From positions 47,106,938 through 47,170,937 of the forward strand of contig NW_026622786.1 of NCBI RefSeq assembly GCF_023065955.2: a stretch of DNA of 64,000 bases, written 5' to 3'. Position 1 is the stretch's first letter. Each line of letters opens with the position of its first letter. A model generated the notes under the pieces. That model saw only the letters and a program-made list of their open reading frames with translations, ran no database searches and was not told the origin of the DNA. The position numbers and the translations under genes are program-made. This document shows, one piece after another, positions 34,850-47,204 of the stretch. The stretch comes from Ursus arctos. Its lineage: Eukaryota; Chordata; Mammalia; Carnivora; Ursidae.

Positions 34850-35419
34850 AAGAAAATGTATTTTTTTTACCCATTAATCTCTAAATCATTTATCTGTTCA
34901 TTAATATCTCCCTTACTACATAAAGAATGGCTCATGTAAATGAACTATAAATTTGTGTTGGTAGGTTCACTATACAACACTATAACAAAAATAAATAAAT
35001 TATATACTTTATAAGGATTCTGAATTGAAATACAATATTTTAGTTCTATTCATTCTGATCTTTCAGGTTTTGCTTGTACTGAATTGGTTCTGGAAAAGAG
35101 AATGCAGTGTATATTCCTTCAATTTGATGTTTTCATGCAAGACTTTATATCATATTTTGCACCATGTTTATTTACATAAGCTCAATGTGATAAGGAAAGT
35201 CTATCAGTATAACCAAGTTCAGTTAATATGATCTAAAACAAAATTTAATCCTATCTTCCAATAACTTCATGGCTTCTTCCATGGCCATTTTCAAGTTACC
35301 CATTTTTCTACCAGCTTAAAAGTATCCAAATATTGTTTATTTTTTTAATGTCATTATTTTTGCAGTGCCATTCTTCTCCTCCTTCTTGTGTTTTCCTTTT
35401 CCACCAATATTTCCTCTTT
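34850..35419. other. Unique AT-rich non-genic DNA
   Basis: No supportable feature. Confidence 0.35.
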
Positions 35420-35435
35420 GCTTGTTTAACTTTCT

Positions 35436-35638
35436 TTTTTTTTTTTTTAAAGATTTTATTTATTTATTTCACAGAGAGAGAGACAGCCAGCGAGAGAGGG
35501 AACACAAGCAGGGGGAGTGGGAGAGGAAGAAGCAGGCTCACAGCCGAGGAGCCTGACGTGGGGCTCGATCCCATAATGCCGGGATCACGCCCTGAGCCGA
35601 AGGCAGACGCTTTAACCGCTGTGCCACCCAGGCGCCCC
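35436..35638 (-). repeat. Young CAN-SINE, antisense, perfect 16-bp duplication
   Basis: Poly-T, then 'aaagattttatttatttatt', the purine-rich '(ag)n', 'cagccagcgagagagggaac' and the inverted tRNA-like head 'gccacccaggcgcccc'. 'gcttgtttaactttct' flanks it exactly at 35420-35435 and 35639-35654. It is very close in sequence to the copies at 59333 and 60649, so this subfamily was active recently. Confidence 0.98.
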
Positions 35639-35655
35639 GCTTGTTTAACTTTCTA

Positions 35656-36440
35656 ATTAAATTCCGTCGAGATCCTTTTAGAGTGGCATCACATGTTTGC
35701 TGACAGGCTGCATTTGCTGTGCTGCTTCATCTTGAGTTTATGTATGAAAATGTTGGTATTTACAAAGCTTCCTATAAAAGTCAATATTGTACCAGGCAGA
35801 GCAGAACAACAGTTGAGTTGTAAAGCCTAACCTGTAGACCCAGTATTTCAGGTCAGGTTTAAAGGCATTAAGGTTAAATGGACATCTCAAGTATTTGACT
35901 AAATATTTTAGGTCATGCCTGAATCAGAAAAATTTCTATGGAAGCAAAAATCTGAGCATAGAATTTAATTTCTTTCTAACTTTTCTTTAAATCTCTGTTA
36001 TTTCAGTTGTGATTTACTAACCTTGAAAGTGTCCATGTGAACATTGCCTATTTTTAAGTGATACTTTCAAGCCACTTTACAGGTTAATAACAGGTGTCAC
36101 CTCTTAAAATGTTTTTATTCATATGCATTTAAATTGTACCCCATTAGCAGTGATTATTTTTAGTAAGCTTAGAAACATGGAGCATTTTACATTTGATGTG
36201 TCCTTTGCATTGATTTAAGGATACCATAAGAGATCAGTGGTCAGCTCTTTGGTGTAATTTGTAAAGAATAATTAATGAATTGCTGAATTGCATTTTTTAA
36301 AGTTAGTATTGATTTACTTTTAAGAGTAGACAATCCATATGACGTTATTGATTAGCAATATGAATACTAAATTTTTTATATCATTTCCTCATGTTATATG
36401 GTTTCATTATCCCAATACTCTTGCACCCAATTCTTTAAAC
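35656..36440. other. Unique non-genic DNA
   Basis: No supportable feature. Confidence 0.35.
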
Positions 36441-36449
36441 TCTTATTGA

Positions 36450-36630
36450 ACATTTAGTCTATAGGCTATAAAATGAAATTCTACAATTACGTGCTTCCTT
36501 TTATTGTTCTCTAATGATCATATCTATCACTACACTGGACCATGGGCTCCTTGAGGCTGCAGATTCTATCACATTGCTAACACACACCGGTGTTGAGCAG
36601 CTCCTGTTAATTAGTTGACATTAGAATCAT
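36450..36630 (+). repeat. Probable L2 3' fragment
   Basis: 'actacactggaccatgggct' followed by 'ccttgaggctgcagattcta' resembles the L2 'actgtgagctccttgagggc' block. Confidence 0.45.
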
Positions 36631-36639
36631 CATTTTCCC

Positions 36640-37280
36640 AGGTAGCACTACTTGAGTTGTGCTTTACTCATTCTCTATAGTCAGGGGACTATTAGGAATT
36701 CAGTGGGAGGAACTAAGGAAAAATACGTAATTGGAAAAAGGCAATAGTTATCACATTGCTGTACTTTAACATTTGTATTGTGTATTTTTCTGATTTTATA
36801 ACAAATTTCCTACATCCTTATATAACATTTTATTAAAGTAAGTAATAAAAAATAGAAGTGACTTCATTACCAAACTCCCAACTTGTCCCCCTGTGCCTCT
36901 TACTGTATTATAAAACGATTTAAAGGCAGGAAAGAACTGAGCTCAAGTCCAGGCCCAAATTAATTTTGTTCCAAAGCAGTTTAAGAATTTTCACATATGG
37001 TCAAAAAACTGCTTATATTAAACTTAGAGAAACAGTGTCAAAAAGTAAAAAAAAAAAAAAGAAAGAAAAAACACCAAAAGACTAGAATTTGATTAATATC
37101 CTAATTTCAAAAAGAAAATAAAAGAAAGGAAAATGCTACACTTAGCCAGGACTAGGTTTTAAGGCTGATGCCTTCAAAAGTGCAAGGGTCATTAGCAATC
37201 CATAAACAAAGTGAAAGGTACATATTTTCAGTGATCAAAAGCGACTGCATGGAAAGCCAGTGCATCTCCGGATGGTGAGA
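36640..37280. other. Unique non-genic DNA with A-rich tract
   Basis: A poly-A/GAAA tract is present at 37049-37075 without a recognisable element attached. Nothing else. Confidence 0.35.
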
Positions 37281-37284
37281 CAGA

Positions 37285-37408
37285 GCCCCCAACAGGCTCT
37301 GCACTTAGCAGGGAGTCTGCTTGAGACTCCCTCTCCCTCTGCCCCTCCTCCAGGTGCTCTGGCTCTCCCTCTCTAAAATAAGTAAATAAATCTTTTAAAA
37401 AAAATGCA
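37285..37408 (+). repeat. 5'-truncated CAN-SINE, sense
   Basis: Only the 3' half is left: 'agcagggagtctgcttgaga', 'ctccctctccctctgcccct', then 'aataagtaaataaatctttt' and an A tail. The tRNA-like head is missing or scrambled. Confidence 0.8.
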
Positions 37409-37974
37409 AATACCCCAGAATCTTGGGAATGGGACAGTGTTTCTCAGACATTTTCAGAAGACAGAATCAACAAACTTGAATGAAAATAGATGCTTGTAAA
37501 TAGATGAGGAGCTTTAGTTCTGAAACCAGGACCCATCTGTCACAGTCCTTGCTTATTCTGATATATTTAACTTTCTTAAAATCTTTTGGTGTTATGTCAT
37601 CTTTCCAGGCAGGAAGAAAAAAAAAAATAAATGGAGAAGAAAAAAAAAAAAAGTAATGCTTCACTTATCTTGAAAAATAATCTCAAGATTATTTGTGGGA
37701 TAATTGTTTGTGGGAATTAATAGTGGACATTATTAAACGTGAAAGGGGCAGGTTATGAAATCCTATTCAAAATTGAACTCTTAAAATAGAAGATATTTTT
37801 CTCCTCATTGAATCCTAGAATGGGCATTCTTATATTCTTTTTCAGTCCTATAATTTTGTGATGTCAAAATAATTGGAACTCAAAAAGCACATTTTAGAAA
37901 TTGATATCTGTCAGTGAGGCAATACTGAAAACCAGTGTAAGCCTGGCATTTGTGTATTTCATAGATGATGAAAC

Positions 37975-38810
37975 AGAAGCCAGTTCATTCAGTCACATAC
38001 TCACACATTTAAGAGAACTGTATTGATCATTTAATATGTGCCAGACATTGTGCTAAGATACATGTCTCAGAGCTTATGACTTAATGGAAGAGAAAGTTAT
38101 GTACCTGAGTTATTACAATTCCAAGGGTGTGTTTTATGTATTACTTATTTAAATATAATCTAAATATATATACACACTTGAGATTATGTATTTGTATATA
38201 TTTCTATATTATTTTATATACATTTATATAATAAAATATAAATGTTTGCATATATTTTAAAATGCATATATTCAAGTCTATGGGAGTATAGTAAATGAAA
38301 ATATTGTGGAGGCTGTGATCTTCATTTAGGCATCATTGAGATATGAGTGAGACTCTGTATAGGAAGAGGAATAGGGAGCAGGAAGGGCATTGTAGGGAGA
38401 AGAAAAGACATCAGTCTTTAAGGTGCATAAAATATCTTTTATCTGACCTTAATGTACTGTGTGTGAGATAAACAACAGCATTATAATATTGGAATGGTTG
38501 ATCAGCCTTCTATTATGGAAGGTACTGAATTCTATTCCATTTATTTTGGATTTTATTTTGTGAAGAGTGGGAAGCTATGTGAAAGTTCTAAGCAGTAGAA
38601 AGTCATAGTAAGGACTATATGCTAAAAAGATAACTATGGCAATAATGGGAATTAGTAGGATTAAAGTGTTCAGAAAGTTATTTCTGTAGTCCAGGTTAGA
38701 GATAATAGGAGCCTATACCTGGGTAATGGCAATAGGAATGGGGAACTGAGAACTCAATCATTGAAGATCTCATGAATTTTCATAAGAATCTCTACCCTTT
38801 TAAAAACTGA
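37975..38810 (+). repeat. Old L1M-like repeat, long copy
   Basis: Same family as at 12975: 'tatgtgccagacattgtgct', 'gaagagtgggaagctatgtg', 'gataactatggcaataatgg' and 'ctgtagtccaggttagagat' occur in order. The AT-rich block at about 38155-38280 lies inside the copy. Confidence 0.65.
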
Positions 38811-39099
38811 CCTTTGTTAATTACAAGAATACATAGTTTTGCAGAAAACTACATAATTGCTCTGATGTTTCTAGCTTATTTCACTCCTTGTGTGCTATAA
38901 TGACACATTATAAATGAGGGCTTTACTTAAATGATAAAGCCAGAAGAAATTGCAAAGGAATGATTCCGGAATATTCTTTGTAATTGGATTTTTATAAACT
39001 GGCCTATAATATAGGTATATGATAAAATTATTTTCATTGAAACAGCCTCTTGCCTAGAAAATGGGAATGACATAAAATTAATAAATAAAAATACACATT

Positions 39100-39305
39100 A
39101 ATTATTGAATTGTGTGCCGCAAATTATAGAAAACACTTTATATGCATTATTTTGTTTAATCTTAAAAAAAAACCTTTGACATAGGTGTTAAGATAAGCCC
39201 CATTTAACAGATGAGTTCAAAGAAATTAAGATAATTTAAGCACATTGCAAACACAGGTTGTTGATTGAAAAGTCCTAGTTTATCCCTAAGTCTTTTATTT
39301 AGTCT
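39100..39305 (-). repeat. MIR SINE, antisense
   Basis: 'aacactttatatgcattatt', 'aagccccatttaacagatga' and 'caaacacaggttgttgatt' follow antisense MIR. Confidence 0.78.
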
Positions 39306-39309
39306 TACC

Positions 39310-40110
39310 ATTCACAATTAAGACTTTTGGGAATTTCTTCTTGGTAAGGAAAAATTAAGAATTCATTTCAAAATCATTAGTTTTTACAGTCAAAGATAAA
39401 TCTATTAATGTGAAGAAATGTTACTGCAAAATCTTGAAAAAAGTTAATTATACCTGGTATTACTACAGCTAAGAGTGTCAAACCTCATATAAAATAGCAG
39501 GGAAGTTTAGATATTTAATAGGTGACCCAAAGATTGACATTTGGTTTTTGGTGTGTTGGGAGAACAATTTTCCTCTACCCTTCTAAGATTCTTCCAACTG
39601 GTCTAAGATTCACAGGAGAAAAATCAAACTGAGTTTCATACTGAGGGGAACCTCATACGCAGGAAATAATCAAAGACAGAAAGGTAAAGGGAAACAGACG
39701 TGCCATCCAGAGCTAAGGAATGGGATAGGGGCCTGGAGCTTCAAAGAGGAGGAGGGCAATTCACAGGGCAATAAGAAGAGCAGATGTTTGGTAATTAGAT
39801 GTTTGCCCTGCCACACAGAAGGGTCATTGAGATAAAATTTTTCCCTGGTAATATCTCTCATTCTGGGATATACCCCTAATGTAGATTCTTCTAGGTAGTT
39901 AAGGGAGGGGCAAAAGTTTCTCTTGAGACCCCAAGGTCTTGATTGCCTTCAACTCAAAATAGTCCACATTACAAAGTAGCACATTTGGAGAGACTTGCTC
40001 TGAAGTCTTTCAATAGCATAATCATAACTTGTCTCAATACACATAATTTTTTGACTTCTTGCATTTCTGTTTGGCTACAGGTAGGTGAATAAATATATGT
40101 AATTATTATA
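39310..40110. other. Non-genic, possibly repeat-derived
   Basis: A purine-rich stretch at about 39600-39990 has the look of an interspersed repeat but I cannot place it. No gene seen. Confidence 0.3.
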
Positions 40111-40111
40111 T

Positions 40112-40495
40112 TGTTTAGAAAACAAAACTCAACTGAGTAAATTTAAAGATCTAATTGTCTGTATTCAGAAATTCATTAATTAGACAGCATCCCATCTAGA
40201 AAGTAGAAAGGAGCTCCAAGAAATTGTACAAAATGGAAGGTATTTGTAGGAAGTAGGATGGTGCAAAGAAGTTACTAGCAAAAGAGAAGGATATTTTTCA
40301 GTCAAGGTCACTTTCCCTTAGGAGGCAGGGCAGAGTCTTATGCAGATTCTCTTGTAAATGCCAATCAGGAAATTTCAGACTGATTGGTTTAAAATTCTCC
40401 TGGGAGAGACTAAAACTGCAATTAGGTAAGGTATTAAGTCTTGGTGGGACTTAATCTAAGTGACTCCATTTGGGGCCTATTTCTTTTTAACAACA
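40112..40495 (+). repeat. Unassigned LTR-like interspersed repeat
   Basis: 'gacagcatcccatctagaaa', 'gaaaggagctccaagaaatt', 'cagtcaaggtcactttccct' and 'tgactccatttggggcctat' belong to a sequence I remember as dispersed in carnivore genomes. It can be drawn with TG...CA ends (40112 to about 40492), but no target duplication supports them. Confidence 0.35.
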
Positions 40496-40499
40496 TAAA

Positions 40500-41495
40500 G
40501 AGATACAAAGTATATTTTGTTTTGTAAGATGTGAGCAAGTTGTCTTGATCTTTCACTGCGTCCATACTTTTATAATGGTGTCGTTGTTACTGTGTTTTTA
40601 TTATACACTCAAAGGTACAAAATGCCTACAAAGGACTATATAGAATATAGTTCTTTCTCCATGAAGTTTCTAATGTAGTATGTATTATTATTTTTATTAT
40701 TTCCCATCAAATTGTTATCCCTAATTCTTCTTACAGTTGCAAAATTAACAGGTGTACACACATCCCCAATTCTTAAGGAAATTCATTCTCTAAAATAACG
40801 CCAAATCATTGAACATCTTTAACAAAGCTAGCTATAAGAAAAGCAAAGATTTTTTAGAATTTCGTGAATGCCATTAAAAACAAAAGTTCAGTTAATTTGA
40901 TTTGGAAAATTGTTCTTGAATATCATGTTTGAGTTATAATCAGTGACTGATGAAGTGGTCAAAGAAGGAAAATGTTGATTGTCCGTGACGTTAAAAAAAA
41001 AGAGCTACGTTTCTTGCTATAATTATGCACACAAAGAAAGCACTGGTTGTATCTTTTCAGCATTTCCTTGAAAATGTTTGAGGCTTGAGTGTTAAAGTAA
41101 GAGAGTAGAGATATCAAGATGCATTTACAGTCTGTAGTGATACGCTCTGAATAGACTAATGTCATTGGTTCCTAAGTACAATGAAGATGATAATGAGAAA
41201 ATATTAAAAATATTAGAGTTTCACTGTTCTTCAGCTTTGTGTTTAGCCTATGAGTATTTCTCTGACATATCTGTATATATCCTGATTTTTTTCCCGAGTT
41301 GTGTGACAGTGGCTTCCTAGGCATGTGTCAGATAGTGATGTTATACTTGGTGTATTCAAAAGGCATAGAGTTGTGTCTGCATGTAAGCTTCATTGGCTCT
41401 TCCTTAGGGGCACTATACAAAGGGCTTAAGGCATCAATTTCCTAACTAATAAAGCTGAACTAGACAACACAAAGGAGGTTATTCAATTTTGATAT
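40500..41495. other. Unique non-genic DNA
   Basis: No supportable feature. Confidence 0.35.
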
Positions 41496-41511
41496 CTATG
41501 CATACGCTTAA

Positions 41512-41716
41512 AATTTTTTTTTTCTTTTAAAGATTTCACTTATTTATTTGAGAGAGAGAGAGAAAGAGCATGCACGAGTGGGGGTGGGGGGAGAAGGAGA
41601 GGGAGAAGCATACTCTCTCCTGAGTAGAGAGCCTGGGCGGGCTGGATCCCAGGACGCTAGGATCATGACCTGAGGGGAAAGGCAGGCTTTAACCGACTAA
41701 GCCACCCAGGCACCCC
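41512..41716 (-). repeat. CAN-SINE, antisense
   Basis: Poly-T, 'aaagatttcacttatttatt', '(ag)n', 'gatcatgacctgagggg' and the inverted head 'aagccacccaggcacccc'. The sequence differs from the young group (a G-rich middle, 'gggggtggggggag'), so it belongs to another CAN-SINE subfamily. The left flank has 'tatgcatac' and the right flank 'tatgcttac', a weak duplication candidate. Confidence 0.95.
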
Positions 41717-41729
41717 TATGCTTACCTTT

Positions 41730-42770
41730 TCCAACCAAAGATTGATGTCTACTCTTAAATCTTCTGATCCAGATGTGACACAGCTGTTACCACGGAAGGT
41801 TTTCTCTGCGGGTAAAGGAATGCATGGGATTTGTTGCTTATACATTGAGCTCATGAATTACGTTTGACTTTAGGTAGTCTCGTTTTAGAAAATGATGGCT
41901 ATTTTTGGAGGATTCCTCAAGTAGGAAAGCCGTTTCTTCTTGTAATTTGGGGGATTTAGAGACTCCCCAGTGCCTGTATTCTTCTGCCGTAACTCCTGAT
42001 GCCTGGCAGGAAGGGTTAGTTTAAGTGGGAGATGTGGATGCTACTCTGGAATTCCATGTAAGGATGAAAGAAATGAATCATGATCCCTTGTAGCTCTGGG
42101 GGACTTTGACATTGCCACAGCAGGAAATTCACAGAGCAATATCATTATTCTAGATAGTGAGCATTTAAAATACTCACACAGCCTAAGTTTGCATGGTGGG
42201 GGACTTTATTGAAAAAGTCATCTTTCTCTTTCCTTTAAGTGTTCTAGGAGGAAGCCATCTGGGAAACAGAGTGGTCCTGAAACTTTTATAATAATAATCT
42301 TTTACTGCTCAACTTCTTGGCTCTGAGCAAGTGAGAGAATGGTGGATTTTTAATGAGTAAGACATGTAGGCATTGGGTTTTTTTTGGGGGGGGGGTTTAT
42401 CTATCACATATAATGTCTATGACCTTTAGCCTCATGATTCTGAAAGAAATGAATACTGTCTCGTACATTTGCTCTTTCTACATTAACAAACTGAAGGCTC
42501 ATTTTTTGGAGGTGATTGACAATACTCTAAACGGCTAACCTCATTCATTCATTTGTTCATACGTTTCTTTAGCAATAGCTATTAGGAATGTAAATGCGGA
42601 CTTCCTACTTCTTGTAGACTTTTCCACATTATAGGTGGTAGGGAGAACAGAGAAATTATAATGGGTAGTCCTAGGAGCCAGATCGGATGTGCCCAGATAG
42701 AAAAGAAGGACTTCTAAGAAATGGTTGGATTTGGAAAATGCTGCCAGTCTCTATGGGTAGGTTCTCAGAT
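41730..42770. other. Unique DNA with a G-run
   Basis: No gene. Eight T followed by ten G lie at about 42379-42397. The part after 42540 ('cattcattcatttgttcata') may be a small piece of the old L1M-like family. Confidence 0.35.
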
Positions 42771-42774
42771 AGTA

Positions 42775-42991
42775 ATTGTGGTTTAGATCATGGCATTGCA
42801 GTTAGAGACATGTAGGAAATTCTTTATTCCCTCTATCTCAGTTATTTATCTGTATTAACGCCTGCTTTATAGTATAGCTATTAAGAATAAGTTAGATAAC
42901 GTATTTAACACATTTTGTGGCACATAGAATGTGTTTGACATAGGGCTGTTAACTATTATTATTACTATTATTATTACTACTATTATTATTT
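42775..42991 (+). repeat. MIR SINE, sense, with (ATT)n tail
   Basis: 'tctcagttatttatctgtat', 'gcacatagaatgtgtttgac' and a following '(attatt)n' stretch at 42952-42991 match the 3' half of MIR with an expanded tail. Confidence 0.75.
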
Positions 42992-43049
42992 CTTAAACAC
43001 TCCCCAACTTCCATTTTCTTATACATAGAGTTATTACCCACACTTATCT

Positions 43050-43290
43050 TAATAATGCAATCCATTTTTGTATAACATTTGACTTTTCAGAGATTTGAGC
43101 GTCACGGGTTACATTAGTTTTACAAGTAAATTCTGTCAGGTAAATAGATGACGCATCATTTTCCCAAGTTTAATCAAGTGTAGTGTGAGACACAAAGAGG
43201 GTAAAATGGCTTATCTACATTGGCAGTCAGTGGTCAGCTCCAGCCAGAAGTTGGCCCTCTTAAGTGCCCTCTCTCCCCGGTACATCACGT
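43050..43290 (-). repeat. MIR fragment, antisense
   Basis: 'catcattttcccaagtttaa' and 'acacaaagagggtaaaatgg' recall antisense MIR, but the match is patchy. Confidence 0.45.
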
Positions 43291-43749
43291 TCCCTTGCTT
43301 AAAAAGCATTACTGCCTGCGAAGTTCCCTTAGACATTCTAAGAAAGTTGTTAAGGGAATATATAATAGTCTAATAATTTAGAACTCAGCTTAAGTTTATG
43401 ACCAGGACATGGGGACTATCAATCCTCAGTTGAGGAGAGTATGAACTGCCAAAGTTAACCACACAAGTTTGGCTGTGAAGCAACCTGCTGAGGAATTTTC
43501 TTCATCGAATTAACCATCCACTATATTAAAAACTGCCTCAAGACTTCTCTAGCAGAGGAAGCTGGCCCTCCTTAATTTGCTTCCAAATCTGCAATCAGTA
43601 TGTTTTGTTCATTTGGTTTTAACTTATGATAATGTGAGGGGAAACCCCATCTACCACTTCCTGAGTCATCCTTATTTTATATGGAAGATGTCCCTCCTGG
43701 TTAATTCTTTTAAAGTAATTTCAGATTCACTTTGGTCATAGCTATTACT

Positions 43750-43770
43750 CAAACAAACAAACAAACAAAA
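43750..43770. repeat. (CAAA)n simple repeat
   Basis: Five CAAA units. Confidence 0.9.
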
Positions 43771-43867
43771 TCAAGTGTTCTAGCTATAATTCAGATTTCA
43801 TTCAAAGCTGCAGTTTAACTGATCTGTCATGGAGTAGATTTAAACCTAACAACTCTTGTGAACCTCC

Positions 43868-44178
43868 CAATATGGTAGCCACTAGCCACATGTGGTTATT
43901 AAATACTTAAAGTGTGACTATTCTGAAATGAAATGTGCCATAACTATAAATTCACACCAGATTTTGAAGACTTAGTATAAAAAAAGTTGGTATAAGATCT
44001 CATTAGTGACTTTACATTGATTACGTGTTGAAATGATAATATTTTCATATATTAAACTAAATAAAATATTTTATTATATTAATTTCACCCGTTTCTTTTT
44101 ACTGTTTTTTTTAAATGGCTACTAAAAAATTAAAAATTACATATACGGCTCACATTATATTTTTATTGGACAGTACCA
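43868..44178 (-). mobile_element. hAT-like nonautonomous DNA transposon
   Basis: One edge reads 'caatatggtagccactagcc' and the other 'ttttattggacagtacc', so the edges are inverted relatives. Between them 'attgattacgtgttgaaatg' and 'atttcacccgtttcttttta' match a known mammalian short DNA transposon with 'ctgtccaata' ends. I cannot recall the family name, and the strand is by my memory of the consensus. Confidence 0.65.
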
Positions 44179-44404
44179 GCCTGAACATATAGTTAAGTTT
44201 CTAAAAAGAAACCATAATCATTAGTGATTATTTCAAATGTTTACGAAGTTTTTAGTGGTGCAAGATTTAGAGTCTTACAGTAATTTGTATTTAAGTTCTA
44301 ATTTTCCATATTTGAATTCATTTATGTATATTTCTGAAATATTACCACTAATTTAATTTCAAAATCAATATGTATGTTTATGTATACCCATGTATACATT
44401 CTAG

Positions 44405-45385
44405 ATTCTTGTACTCAGATGATTTATAATCTAGTAGATTAAACAGATGGGTGAATATCAGTGAGAGTGTAAAGAGATGCATTTTGACAGAAATAAATGT
44501 AAGTTGAGAGTACAGAGAGTAGGGAAGTCTTCCCCGAGGAGTTGAAGCTGAGTTGTAAAAGCTCCATGGACCAATTAATGTTTATTAGATGAAGAAGAGG
44601 TAAGAGCATTCTAGGAGCAGCATTAGCCCAGGTACAGAGGCATGAAACGTGACCTATTTAGGAAATAAATGTATTTTCTATGGCTTAAACAAAGGGTGCG
44701 TTTGTTATTGGTGGGAAGAAGTAGGGGCCTAAAGGGAAGTGAGTAGTGGCAAGAGCTGAGATTGGGACTGATGATGCTAATATATGTGATTCTAAAAATC
44801 GGAGATCTGTTATATAATATCAAGGAGTATTAAGGAGGAGAAATTTGCAGCTTGTGAGCGAACTCTGACAGATAACCAGAAGGTAAATCTCAGGGGGAGA
44901 AGAGCAGAGGCTAGGGAGTCAATTAGGAGGTTACTGCATGGTCCAGGCAAGAGTTTATGCCCACTTCAGCTATGGAATTTGTAGTCTATAAGAAATAGGG
45001 CAGGGAATAAATAAAATATAGACGTCTAGGATAGCACTCAGGTTTCTGTCTTAGATTACAGGATAGCACGTTCAAAGATAGGAAATACAAGGAAAGGAGC
45101 AAGATTGGTATAGGGAAACATGGTTCAATTTTGAACACATTAAATGTGAGGTATCTGTGAACTTCTAGTCATTAATTATATATATGAGCCTGGAGATATA
45201 GATTGGGAGAGTCATTATTTAAGAAATAGTTCCATTAATGTGTTTGTGGGTTGAGCTGTCTCAGAAACGAAATGCAGAGTGACAAGAACAGAGGCCCAGG
45301 GACTAGTTAAGTCTTTTGATGAAAATGAGGAGATATTAGAGATGTATCCAGAGAGAATTTATATTATGCATTTTTCAAAATTACT
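44405..45385 (+). repeat. Old L1M-like repeat, long copy
   Basis: Same family as at 12975. In order: 'gggaagtcttccccgaggag', 'agagcattctaggagcagca', 'aggaggttactgcatggtcc', 'ttgaacacattaaatgtgag' and 'gcctggagatatagattggg'. About 1 kb with no later insertion. Confidence 0.65.
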
Positions 45386-45389
45386 AATA

Positions 45390-47115
45390 TAATCTATGAC
45401 TTTGGTAGGGCAGGACTGTTCTAAACACAGATGTTTTATAATTTCACTAAATTATCATCATTTTACCAGTGATAAATGATGGGAACCCATATTGCTATTC
45501 AAAATTATATAAATCAAGTATAAAAAATACATTTCTTGGCAGGCATTTTACAGCTGTGACCCACAATTTGTTCAATATGCCATAACTGATACTAACATCA
45601 GATGTTAAGATGCATCATAAGCTCGACTACAAAGAGAGGATGGGATCACAGGAAAGGTATCAATGGTATAACCCTCAGTTGTAACTATCGCTTACAAAAT
45701 CTAAAAGAAAATGGTATATACCATAGAAAAGAGCAGTGCTTTTGTTTACTGATATTAAATAATAGTGCTATTGAAGAAACTAGAACTCTTAGATCTTTCA
45801 ATAAACCCAAAGCATTCTGGGGAATCAGGTAGCTGTGACAGGTGGAATTCAACTTCTCTATGTAAGATCAACAACTTTTACAAATCTGACCCACTCTTCG
45901 TAGGTAAAACTAATGAAACTATTATATTGCAACCATTTGGATTCTGTGAGGAAAATAGTTCTGCACATACTAAAGACAATTTTCTATTGCATTCCAATAG
46001 TTAATAATAATAGAAGTGCTTTGTGCACAAAGAAAAGGAAAATTTTTATAGTAAAATGGCATAATGACTCCATATCAAATGGTGCTTCCTTGCTGTACAT
46101 GGTCCAAGTTAGATTATTTCATTTTAAGACATATATTAGAGATCAAAAAGGTTCAGAGAAAATAGTCAGGATAGTTAGAAGTACATTAGGATTTACATAT
46201 GATGAGTGAATGAAAAACAACAATTGCAGTGTATAAATGAGAAAATCTAGACAAGGAGTTTTGGTTGAGAGAGTCACAAATGTGAGAGCTGTGATAGAAA
46301 ATGACTCCAGTGCCTTCTTTATTCTGCTTTACATTTTATAAAAGAAAAATATGGAGGCTTTTGGTTGTTAAGTTGTGAGAAATATAGTGACCTATACAAT
46401 GTAATAGAAATAATTAGTAGTGATTTCAGCAATGTACTTACTGTGCAATTTGTGGTGAGCTACAGGCTTTCTCTTCCCAAAATGTACAGAACAAGCATGC
46501 TGGCAGGATTTTTTTTTTAAATGAACTTGGGTCATTTTTAAAGATGGATTGAAATCATTAATAACATTTGCCGTTATGTGAGCTCATGCCATAAAATGCC
46601 ATTACTCATTTGTCCTACTTAGGGAACACAAAATGCAGTTGCTGGATTGATCAGATCTGCAGCTGGGTCACTTACTGGCTCATTAATTTTTATCATATAT
46701 TGAGTATTCTGACCTGGTACATCAGCTTTTGAAATAGCCACTTGTCTTCTTTCCCTGGGCAAAGAGCTACAGGATGCACTTTAAAAATGTTGATCTAATT
46801 TATTTTGTTCTCATTGAACATCTGTGGGAGGGAAGCTAGTAAACATGTGTGTAGGCTTACATGTACTTTGGGACTCATATGACCTCTGTGTACATTCCTG
46901 CAGGATCGGCTTAGGCAAATTAGTTTAGATGGCGAAACAGGTCTTCAGCATTTCGTATCTTTTCATTCCACTCTCCCTTCTCTCTCAGCACCCACCCCAG
47001 GCATTTAGTTTTTGCTCTTACTACCAGTTGGTAGTCCCAGAGAAATTAAATAATTTGGATGTTTGAGGTGGGGGGAAAAAAAAACAACCAACAACTCTTA
47101 CAAAATATTCTTTCT
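45390..47115. other. Unique non-genic DNA
   Basis: Three overlapping plus-strand frames at 45602-46209 are the densest set of open frames outside repeats, but they lie in different phases, have no recognisable domain, and the DNA is AT-rich. I treat them as chance. Confidence 0.4.
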
Positions 47116-47118
47116 CTT

Positions 47119-47172
47119 GGGTGCCTGGCTGGTTCTCATGACCCTGAAGGTTGTGAGTTCAAGGCGCGTGCC
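47119..47172 (+). repeat. Head fragment of a short tRNA-Lys-like SINE
   Basis: 'tgggtgcctggctggttctc' followed by 'ggttgtgagttcaaggc' is the tRNA-like head of the shorter carnivore SINE type (compare 60524). The rest has been replaced by or expanded into the CA repeat that follows. Confidence 0.6.

Positions 47173-47200
<28 letters not shown>
47173..47200. repeat. (CA)n microsatellite
   Basis: Fourteen CA units directly attached to the SINE head fragment. It probably grew from the SINE's own tail. Confidence 0.95.
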
Positions 47201-47203
<3 letters not shown>

Positions 47204-47204
47204 T

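Noticed and set aside
45602..46209. Three overlapping plus-strand frames, possibly a split gene
   Set aside because: The frames are in different phases with no consistent splice signals or recognisable protein; the DNA is AT-rich and looks neutral.
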